Positions 42,865 to 49,575 of a stretch of DNA of 49,575 nt are shown one piece after another (position 1 is the stretch's first letter; each line of letters opens with the position of its first letter). Position numbers and translations under genes: made by a program. Below the pieces are notes generated by a model, which worked only from the letters and a program-made list of their open reading frames with translations, was not told where the DNA came from and did no database searches. Source of the DNA: Tannerellaceae bacterium. Lineage in GTDB: Bacteria > Bacteroidota > Bacteroidia > Bacteroidales > Tannerellaceae. The stretch spans positions 1 to 49,575 of the forward strand of contig JAIRPK010000070.1 in NCBI GenBank assembly GCA_031257015.1. Direction: 5' to 3'.

Positions 42865-43989
42865 ATGAAATTTGAAGTATCAAGCGCCGCTCTGCAATCT
42901 CGCTTGCAATCCATAAGCAAGGTCATAGCCTCCAAAAATCCCCTCCCTATCCTAGATTCTTTCCTTTTTGAATTAAGCAGTGACAAGCTGACGATTACCG
43001 CTTCGGATGTCGAGACCCGCATGGTTACGTCCGTCGGCGTGACAGGCGTTGAAGGCGAAGGCATGTTTGCCATACCGGCCAAGATGCTCCTCGAACCATT
43101 AAAGGAACTTCCGGAACAACCTCTTAGATTTGAAATAAATGATGAGAACATGGAAATCCTTTTCCATTTTGAAAACGGCAAGTATAATCTTATCGGCAGC
43201 CGTGGAGATACTTATCCGCAACAGAAAGCTTTAAGCAGCACCTTCACTGCCGTCTCCGTGGATGCGCAAACTTTGTTGAACGGCATCACCCGATCTCTCT
43301 TCGCTACTGCCGACGACGAGCTTCGCCCTGTAATGAACGGCATATACTTCGACATACATCAGGAAGACCTCACTTTTGTAGCCTCCGACGGCCACAAACT
43401 TGTACGCTTAACCAACAAGAGCATACAGTCGGCTGAAGCCGCAGCATTCATACTCCCTAAAAAACCCGCCAACCTTCTCCGCAACATCCTCGCCAAGGAA
43501 ACGGAATCGGTAGAAATAAAGTTTGACGAAAACAATGCCTATATAACATGCCACGGCTTTGAAATGGTATGCAGGCTAATAGAAGGGCGCTATCCGAACT
43601 ATAACAGCGTTATTCCGCAAGACAATCCTCACAAGGTCACTATCGATCGAATAGCCATGCTGAATGCCTTGAAGCGCGTCTCCATCTTTGCCAACGCTTC
43701 AAGCAGCCTTATTAAACTGCAAATACGCTCCAATCGCATGATAGTCTCTGCTCAGGACCTGGATTTTTCCACCTCGGCAGAAGAACAAGTCGCCTGCTTT
43801 TACGATGGCGAAGAATTAAATATCGGCTTTAAAGCTACTTTCCTTATCGAAATACTAAGCAACATCGCATCGGAAAGCGTCAATCTTGAACTGGCCGACC
43901 CATCTCGCGCCGGTATTGTCGTGCCGACGGAAGATGCAGAGCAGGAGAATCTGCTGATGCTTCTCATGCCAATGATGTTGAACGATTAA
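42865..43989 (+). CDS. dnaN: DNA polymerase III beta subunit (sliding clamp)
   Basis: The 374-residue protein shows the three-domain clamp. Marks are KFEVSSAALQSRLQSISKVI at the N-terminus, NPLPILDSFLFEL, RPVMNGIYFDIHQEDLTFVASDGHKLVRL near 150-180, and the C-terminal LLMLLMPMMLND. It forms a ring dimer that tethers the polymerase. It leads a block of genes running the same way to rlmB. Unlike many bacteria, dnaA and recF are not adjacent; this arrangement is common in Bacteroidales. Confidence 0.97.
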   Translation: MKFEVSSAALQSRLQSISKVIASKNPLPILDSFLFELSSDKLTITASDVETRMVTSVGVTGVEGEGMFAIPAKMLLEPLKELPEQPLRFEINDENMEILFHFENGKYNLIGSRGDTYPQQKALSSTFTAVSVDAQTLLNGITRSLFATADDELRPVMNGIYFDIHQEDLTFVASDGHKLVRLTNKSIQSAEAAAFILPKKPANLLRNILAKETESVEIKFDENNAYITCHGFEMVCRLIEGRYPNYNSVIPQDNPHKVTIDRIAMLNALKRVSIFANASSSLIKLQIRSNRMIVSAQDLDFSTSAEEQVACFYDGEELNIGFKATFLIEILSNIASESVNLELADPSRAGIVVPTEDAEQENLLMLLMPMMLND

Positions 43990-44005
43990 GGCCACGTCAG
44001 CATTA

Positions 44006-44782
44006 ATGTATCTTAATTTAAAAAAACCGCTGGTATTCTTTGACCTGGAAACAACAGGCATTAATATTAGTAAAGACCGCATAGTCGAAATTTCATTCAT
44101 CAAAGTTTATCCCGACGGTAAGGAAGACGCTAAGACTCGGCGCATAAACCCCGGTATTCCCATTCCGCCCGAAGCAACAGCCATCCACGGTATTTCAGAT
44201 GAAGATGTGAAAGATTGCCCAACCTTCCGCGAGATTGCAAAATCACTGGCTTCACAACTTGAAGGATGCGACTTGGCCGGTTATAATTCCAATCGCTTTG
44301 ACATACCTCTGCTGGCCGAAGAATTTTTGCGGGCGGAAGTTGACATTGAACTCAATCTTCGCAAGTTTGTGGACGTGCAAACTATCTTTCATAAAAAAGA
44401 ACTCCGGACGCTCGAAGCGGCCTACAAGTTTTACTGTGAAAAGACTTTGGAAAATGCTCATTCGGCGGAAGCGGACATACGGGCTACATACGAAGTTCTC
44501 ATGGCGCAACTGGATAAGTATCCGGACTTGCAGAATGACATTGATTTCCTTTCTTCATATTCCTGTTATACTAACAATGTGGACTTTGCCGGACGAATCA
44601 TATATAATGACAAAGGAGAAGAAGTCGTCAATTTCGGTAAACACAAGGGGCGATTAGTGGAAGATGTATTGCGAACTGACTTGGGATATTATGATTGGGT
44701 AATGAAAGGCGATTTCGCCTTAAATACCAAGCAAGCATTCACAAGAATCAAGCTAAGAAGTCGAAATAAAGTTGAAAGATAA
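44006..44782 (+). CDS. DnaQ-like 3'-5' exonuclease (DEDDh)
   Basis: The 258-residue protein has all exonuclease motifs: FFDLETTG (Exo I Asp/Glu, near 11-18), YNSNRFDIPLL (Exo II Asp, near 93) and HSAEADIRAT (Exo III His/Asp, near 150). A C-terminal VNFGKHKGRLVEDVL / YYDWVMKGDF segment resembles the ExoX C-terminal domain. It lies 16 bases after dnaN and overlaps coaBC by 11 bases. It may act as a proofreading epsilon-type subunit or a separate repair nuclease; the position next to the clamp favours a replication role. Confidence 0.88.
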   Translation: MYLNLKKPLVFFDLETTGINISKDRIVEISFIKVYPDGKEDAKTRRINPGIPIPPEATAIHGISDEDVKDCPTFREIAKSLASQLEGCDLAGYNSNRFDIPLLAEEFLRAEVDIELNLRKFVDVQTIFHKKELRTLEAAYKFYCEKTLENAHSAEADIRATYEVLMAQLDKYPDLQNDIDFLSSYSCYTNNVDFAGRIIYNDKGEEVVNFGKHKGRLVEDVLRTDLGYYDWVMKGDFALNTKQAFTRIKLRSRNKVER

Positions 44783-45968
44783 GCGTATCATCTTAGGCAT
44801 AACCGGCAGTATTGCGGCTTATAAGGCCGCTATACTGGAAAGGGCGCTGGTAAAAAAAGGAGCGGAGGTGCAAGTAATAATCACTTCTGCCGGAAAGGAG
44901 TTCATAACTCCTCTAACTTTATCCACGCTCAGCCGGAGGCCGGTTATAAGTGAATTTTTCGCTCGAAATGATGGAAGTTGGAACAGTCATGTGGACTTGG
45001 GATTATGGGCTGATGCCATGCTAATTGCGCCTGCCACTGCTTCAACGATAGGGAAAATGGCTAACGGAATAGCTGACAATATGCTGGTTACAACATATCT
45101 TTCCTGTCGCGCACAAGTATTCGTCGCACCGGCTATGGACATGGACATGTATGCCCACCCTGCTGTTCAACAGAATTTAGATAGATTGCGTTCCTTCGGC
45201 GACATTATTATTGAACCGGGAACAGGAGAATTAGCCAGCCAATTAACGGGGAAAGGAAGAATGGAAGAACCGGATGTTATCATTGAGAAATTGGAAATAT
45301 TCTTTGCCAAACAAAATGAACTCCGAACAAAAAAGATACTTGTAACCGCCGGGCCGACATTTGAGAAAATAGATCCGGTTCGCTTCATCGGCAATTACTC
45401 TTCCGGCAAAATGGGTTTTTCATTGGCTGAAGAATGTGCGCAACGAGGAGCGGATGTTTGCTTGGTTACAGGCCCCGTTGCCTTGCAAACAAAACATCCT
45501 CGGATACGACGGATAGACGTGGAAACAGCCGATGAAATGTATGAAGCCGCTATTGCTCATTTTCCACAAGCTGATGCCGGCATACTTTGTGCCGCAGTAG
45601 CTGATTATCGTCCGGCGACAGTCGCTACGGAAAAAATAAAGAAAGACAGCGAACCCTTGCCTATTCAACTGACAACCAACCAAGACATTGCTGCTTCACT
45701 CGGCTCGCTTAAACGTAAAAACCAAGTCTTAATCGGCTTTGCATTGGAGACAAATGATGGTATTGTTCATGCAACGGCCAAACTAAAGAAAAAGAATTTC
45801 GACTTTATTGTCCTAAATATGTTGGATGAACCTGGCGCCGGTTTTAGAGGAGATACAAACAAAATTCATATCATAGAGCAAAACAGGGAAATCACTTCTT
45901 TTCCCCTGAAAAACAAACAAGCGGTAGCTTCCGATATTATAGATAAACTAATTGCATACTTGCAATGA
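44772..45968 (+). CDS. coaBC: Bifunctional phosphopantothenoylcysteine decarboxylase / synthetase
   Basis: The 398-residue protein joins the two coenzyme A steps. The N-terminal CoaC flavoprotein domain (about 1-180) shows GITGSIAAYKA, APATASTIGKMANGIADNML and PAMDMDMY; the classical PxMNxxMW Asn is Asp here, which I believe is usual in this phylum. The C-terminal CoaB domain (about 185-395) shows VTAGPTFEKIDPVRFIGNYS followed by SGKMG, and the CTP/phosphopantothenate segment AAVADYRP. The start is TTG inside the preceding gene, chosen because it gives the conserved KDKRIILGITGSIAAYK. Confidence 0.94.
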   Translation: MKDKRIILGITGSIAAYKAAILERALVKKGAEVQVIITSAGKEFITPLTLSTLSRRPVISEFFARNDGSWNSHVDLGLWADAMLIAPATASTIGKMANGIADNMLVTTYLSCRAQVFVAPAMDMDMYAHPAVQQNLDRLRSFGDIIIEPGTGELASQLTGKGRMEEPDVIIEKLEIFFAKQNELRTKKILVTAGPTFEKIDPVRFIGNYSSGKMGFSLAEECAQRGADVCLVTGPVALQTKHPRIRRIDVETADEMYEAAIAHFPQADAGILCAAVADYRPATVATEKIKKDSEPLPIQLTTNQDIAASLGSLKRKNQVLIGFALETNDGIVHATAKLKKKNFDFIVLNMLDEPGAGFRGDTNKIHIIEQNREITSFPLKNKQAVASDIIDKLIAYLQ

Positions 45969-46870
45969 AACAGGTAAAGTTCTTATTTGCATTTTGTTTC
46001 TTTCACTTGTTCGTACTATTTAACGCCGACGCCCAGGAGATGAATGCAAGAATCATTATTAACAGCGACAAGGTGCAGGGCACAAATAAACAAGTTTATA
46101 CCGCTCTGCAAGGAGCGTTAACTGAGTTTGTAAACAATCGTAAATGGACGGATGCCACCTTTGCTGTAAATGAAAAGATCGATTGCACAATAACCATTAT
46201 TGTCAATGAACATGCTGATAATCTTTTCAAGACGGAACTCCAAATACAGGCTCGTCGTCCGGTTTACAATTCTGGGTATACTACCACATTGCTTAATTTC
46301 CAGGACAAACAACTCGACTTTGAATATGTTGAATTTTCTCCTTTGGAATACACTAACAATACGTTGGAAAACAATTTGACCGCAACCATAGTTTATTATA
46401 TTTATCTCATTCTCGGCATTGACTTCGACAGTTTCTCCCCAAAAGGCGGCGCTACTTTTTTTCAACAGGCGCAACAAATAGTAAATCTCACACAGTCCCA
46501 ACCAGGATGGAACGGATGGAAAGCCTTTGAAAGCACGCGCAATCGACATGCCGTCATCACTGCCTTTACCGAGAATCAAGCTGATGCTTTTCGTGAAATG
46601 TGGTATGTCTATCATCGCAAAGGTTTGGACGAAATGGCGGCTAATCCGGATCGTGGACGTACTACGCTTATCGAATCTCTCTCCGTATTAGAACAATATA
46701 AAAGTGCTCGTCCATCTTCAGTACTCTTGCAAATGTTTGCCGATGCAAAACTGGACGAAATCGTGGCCGTCTATTCTAAAGCTAATCTCCAGGAAAAACA
46801 AAACGGAACAACAATGCTGACCAACATTTTCCCCGCTGCCTCTTCAAGAATAGAAGCAATAAACAAATAG
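45965..46870 (+). CDS. DUF4835-family secreted protein
   Basis: The 301-residue protein has a signal peptide (about 1-22, ending NADAQ) and the family opening EMNARIIINSDKVQGTNKQV, with LQGALTEFVNNRKWTD and QPGWNGWKAFESTRNRHAVI further on. DUF4835 is a Bacteroidota family of envelope proteins of unknown function. It overlaps coaBC by four bases and lies 9 bases before recN; this order is conserved in the group. Confidence 0.9.
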   Translation: MKQVKFLFAFCFFHLFVLFNADAQEMNARIIINSDKVQGTNKQVYTALQGALTEFVNNRKWTDATFAVNEKIDCTITIIVNEHADNLFKTELQIQARRPVYNSGYTTTLLNFQDKQLDFEYVEFSPLEYTNNTLENNLTATIVYYIYLILGIDFDSFSPKGGATFFQQAQQIVNLTQSQPGWNGWKAFESTRNRHAVITAFTENQADAFREMWYVYHRKGLDEMAANPDRGRTTLIESLSVLEQYKSARPSSVLLQMFADAKLDEIVAVYSKANLQEKQNGTTMLTNIFPAASSRIEAINK

Positions 46871-46879
46871 CTTAACAGT

Positions 46880-48538
46880 ATGCTTAAATCTTTATTTATA
46901 CAGAATTTCGTACTGATAGACCACTTGGACATCAAATTCAACGATCCTTTTACTGTCATTACCGGTGAAACCGGCGCCGGAAAATCAATCATTCTGGGAG
47001 CTTTATCTCTCGCTCTCGGACAAAGGGCTGACACGAAAAGCATAAAGGGCGGAGCTGACAAATGCACTATCGAATCCATATTCGACATCTCTGCATACAA
47101 TCTGGAACCGTTCTTTAATAAAAATGATTTAGAGTACGACCCGACAAATTGCATTCTTCGACGCGAACTCTTTTCCACCGGCAAAAGCCGCGCTTTTGTC
47201 AATGATGCCCCTGCATCGCTTAGCGTGTTGAAAGAACTCGGCACTCGTCTAATAGATATACACTCCCAGCATCAAAACTTACTTTTGAGCGACGCCAAGT
47301 TTCAGCTGAAAGTCGTAGATATAATGGCTGGCAACGACAATGCAATTCAACAATATCGCAAATATTATGTCGCTTGGACAGAACTAAAAAAAGAGCTTGC
47401 CGTGCTTACCGACAAAGCCAGCCGTTCCAAGCAGGATGAAGAATACATTCGCTATCAGCTCCAACAACTTGAAGATGCCAAACTTCTCCCCGGCGAACTG
47501 GAACTGCTGGAAAACGAGCAGGAAATTCTTGCTCATGCGGAAGAAATCAAAACTTCACTTTATAAAATAACTCAAGGCATTAACGGCGACGAAACAGGTG
47601 CTGTCCATTATATTAAAGAAGCCATAACTTCTGCTGAAGCCATTCGGGATTTTTATCCCAGAGCTGAAGAAATGCTGGAACGCCTCCGAACAGCATATAT
47701 TGATATGAACGACCTCGCTTCCGAAACCGACGGACTAAAAGAAGACATAGACTTTGATCCGGAAAGATTTGAATATGTAAACCAGCGTCTCGACATGCTC
47801 TACTCTCTCCAGCAGAAGCACCGCCAACCCAGCGTCGAAGCCCTGATAGAACTGAGGGAAACCTATAGTGCCCGCTTGAAAGATATTGAGTCTTTTGATG
47901 AAAGTCTTGAAACTCTTAAATCAAACACTGAAGAAGCTTATGCCGCCCTCCTTGTTCAAGTTGAGACGCTCCGAAAACAACGCAACGCCGTATCTGAACC
48001 CATTGCCCGCCAACTGGCTTCCCAACTTGCCCAGCTCGGTATGCCGAATACACGCTTCAGGATAGACCTTATACCTAAAAATGAACCTGAAAGCGATGGC
48101 TGTGACGAAGCGCGTTTTATGTTTTCTGCAAATAAAAGCGGGGAGCTGGATAAAGTCGCCCAAACTGCTTCGGGGGGAGAAATCTCGCGTCTTATGCTTT
48201 GCATCAAAGCCATGATAGCCGGCTATACGGCTCTCCCTGCAATCATCTTCGACGAAGTAGATACGGGGGTTTCCGGTGACATCGCCGACAAAATGGGCAA
48301 CATCATGCAAGAACTGGGGAAAAACATGCAGGTAATCGCAATTACTCATTTGCCTCAAATCGCCGCCAAAGGAAATACGCACTATTTTGTATTTAAAGAG
48401 GACACATCCGATGCAACGCGCACGCAAATTCGCAAACTCGAAGGTGAAGATCGTCTTCGCGAAATCGCCCGCATGTTGAGTGGCGCTTCCCTCTCCGAAG
48501 CGGCTATCGCAAACGCAAAAGAACTATTACAACACTAA
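46880..48538 (+). CDS. recN: DNA repair protein RecN
   Basis: The 552-residue SMC-like ATPase has Walker A in TGETGAGKSIIL (about 31-42), a Q-loop region IDIHSQHQNLLLSDAKFQ near 130, a central coiled coil (about 155-370), the signature ASGGEISRLMLCIKA near 430 and Walker B AIIFDEVDTGVSGDIA near 453. RecN gathers double-strand breaks for RecA-mediated repair. It is followed after 7 bases by rlmB. Confidence 0.96.
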   Translation: MLKSLFIQNFVLIDHLDIKFNDPFTVITGETGAGKSIILGALSLALGQRADTKSIKGGADKCTIESIFDISAYNLEPFFNKNDLEYDPTNCILRRELFSTGKSRAFVNDAPASLSVLKELGTRLIDIHSQHQNLLLSDAKFQLKVVDIMAGNDNAIQQYRKYYVAWTELKKELAVLTDKASRSKQDEEYIRYQLQQLEDAKLLPGELELLENEQEILAHAEEIKTSLYKITQGINGDETGAVHYIKEAITSAEAIRDFYPRAEEMLERLRTAYIDMNDLASETDGLKEDIDFDPERFEYVNQRLDMLYSLQQKHRQPSVEALIELRETYSARLKDIESFDESLETLKSNTEEAYAALLVQVETLRKQRNAVSEPIARQLASQLAQLGMPNTRFRIDLIPKNEPESDGCDEARFMFSANKSGELDKVAQTASGGEISRLMLCIKAMIAGYTALPAIIFDEVDTGVSGDIADKMGNIMQELGKNMQVIAITHLPQIAAKGNTHYFVFKEDTSDATRTQIRKLEGEDRLREIARMLSGASLSEAAIANAKELLQH

Positions 48539-48545
48539 TTGGCGC

Positions 48546-49292
48546 ATGAAAGATTTGGACGTAATTTTCGGTATCCACGCCGTGATCGAAGCTATACGCA
48601 GCGGGAAAAACATTGACAATATCCTTATACGGCGAGAACTTCAAAGCGAACTCGCCAAAGAACTCTTCGCCGCCCTTCAAGGTCGAGAAATCCCTGTTCG
48701 CCGTGTTCCGGTTGAAAAACTTAATCGCATAACGCGCAAAAATCATCAAGGAGTAATTGCCTTCGTGTCCGCGGTTGATTATCAGCGCCTTGAGGACATC
48801 ATTCCTTACATATACGAACAGGGACGAAATCCTTTTATCGTCCTTCTTGACGGCGTGACGGACGTGCGCAATTTCGGAGCAATAGCGCGTACATGCGAAT
48901 GTGCCGGTGTTGATGCAATAGTAATTCCGGCCAAAGGGAGCGTGACCGTTACTGCGGATGCCATCAAAACATCTGCCGGAGCGCTCCACACATTGCCCGT
49001 CTGCAAGGAAAAAAGTATTGGCAGCGCCTTGCGTATTTTACGCGATAGTGGAGTAAAAATAGTAGCCGTCACGGAACATGCGTCAGAACTCTATACTGCT
49101 CAACCATTTCATGATGAACCGGTTGCGCTTCTTCTTGGAGCGGAAGATACCGGCATCGACCCGGCTCATCTTCGCTTCGCGGATCATCTGGTTCGCATCC
49201 CTCTCTACGGCCGTATCGAATCGTTGAACGTCTCTGTTGCTGCTTCAATTCTTATGTATGAAGTGGTTCGTCAGCGGATGGGCGAAAATTAA
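48546..49292 (+). CDS. rlmB: 23S rRNA 2'-O-methyltransferase RlmB (SpoU/TrmH family)
   Basis: I start at the ATG at 48546, seven bases after recN. A longer frame begins inside recN (48480) but adds only non-homologous residues. The 248-residue protein has the L30e-like RNA-binding domain (about 1-75: IFGIHAVIEAIRSGKNID, RRVPVEKLNRITRKNHQGVI) and a SPOUT methyltransferase domain with DGVTDVRNFGAIARTCECAG, LLLGAEDTGID and IPLYGRIESLNVSVAASILM. The knotted C-terminus binds S-adenosylmethionine. It would methylate G2251 of 23S rRNA (E. coli numbering). Confidence 0.93.
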   Translation: MKDLDVIFGIHAVIEAIRSGKNIDNILIRRELQSELAKELFAALQGREIPVRRVPVEKLNRITRKNHQGVIAFVSAVDYQRLEDIIPYIYEQGRNPFIVLLDGVTDVRNFGAIARTCECAGVDAIVIPAKGSVTVTADAIKTSAGALHTLPVCKEKSIGSALRILRDSGVKIVAVTEHASELYTAQPFHDEPVALLLGAEDTGIDPAHLRFADHLVRIPLYGRIESLNVSVAASILMYEVVRQRMGEN

Positions 49293-49575
49293 CTGTTTCT
49301 GTTTCCATTAATATCCACAAACAGTGGCTTTCTGGCTACTTTAGGTCATTTGTTTATCCATTTTTCCGAACATTGTCTCTTTCTTCGTTAATGTTAAGTG
49401 TCGGATTGTTTTTTCTCGCCCCCGTTCTCCCTGGAAAAATGGCAGCTGCAGTCTCCCCCTCTTCGTCCTAATCGTAATATTTGTCGGGCGGCTTGATTCG
49501 CAGTTTCAATGCCATCAGCATCATATTTTATTGTAAAGACTTCGACATTTCGCGGGCGATTGGCTTATCCGTAAA
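49293..49575. other. 3' edge of the window, no assignable gene
   Basis: No complete frame is seen. On the minus strand about 55 codons (about 49400-49570) are open and moderately protein-like (NVEVFTIKYDADGIETANQA) but have no start and match nothing I know. Confidence 0.3.

Noticed and set aside
1..49575. tRNA and rRNA genes
   Set aside because: I looked for tRNA T-loop and acceptor patterns and for conserved rRNA stretches and saw none; a covariance-model search would be needed to be certain.

Overview
The window comes from a member of the Bacteroidales (phylum Bacteroidota). The evidence is a SusC/SusD pair, promoters of the Bacteroidota type (TTG, about 19 bases, then TAnnTTTG) and several family-typical gene orders: HU - bS22 - rng, GNAT - argG - argC - argD, and dnaN - exonuclease - coaBC - DUF4835 - recN - rlmB. 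The species cannot be named from sequence alone. A secreted GH9 cellulase points to plant-fibre use, for example in a gut.

Layout. Bases 1-4400 are a graveyard of accessory DNA. It holds a cut-off minus-strand frame, a frameshifted HEPN-like gene, an AlbA/Schlafen-like fragment joined in frame to a RhuM fragment, a broken IS1634-type transposase and the 5' part of a group II intron. Bases 4.7-7.4 kb carry rplY(ctc)-pth-S4 protein, with a convergent Gfo/Idh/MocA oxidoreductase. Bases 7.4-9.2 kb hold a gene scrap, a 42-bp-period array and a dead IS5-type transposase. Bases 9.5-12.3 kb carry a DUF308 membrane protein and HU - bS22 - RNase G. Bases 12.4-24.1 kb are a minus-strand polysaccharide utilisation locus: SusC, SusD, GH9, a secreted protein of unknown family and a carboxylesterase. 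Bases 24.9-28.8 kb are the arginine genes argD, argC, argG and a GNAT acetyltransferase. Bases 30.3-35.5 kb are a surface-glycan operon: flippase, hexapeptide acyltransferase, SGNH hydrolase, UDP-galactopyranose mutase and a probable galactofuranosyltransferase. Bases 36.2-41.7 kb carry an LpxL-like acyltransferase, dnaG and an ABC exporter pair. Bases 42.9-49.3 kb are the dnaN-to-rlmB block.

The most unusual feature is a set of five intergenic tandem arrays (about 8.1-8.5, 18.76-19.02, 24.49-24.63, 29.33-30.26 and 42.11-42.59 kb). Each is built from short units with one dyad per unit, and the periods are 42, 21, 22, 21 and 21 bp, that is two or four helical turns. The 29.8-kb and 42.3-kb arrays are clearly related two-part arrays. 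The other three differ in sequence but share the design. The 22-bp array shows arm-to-arm covariation. Open reading frames across the 21-bp arrays are best read as artefacts of a period divisible by three. No dedicated binding protein is evident in the window; HU is the only general nucleoid protein seen.
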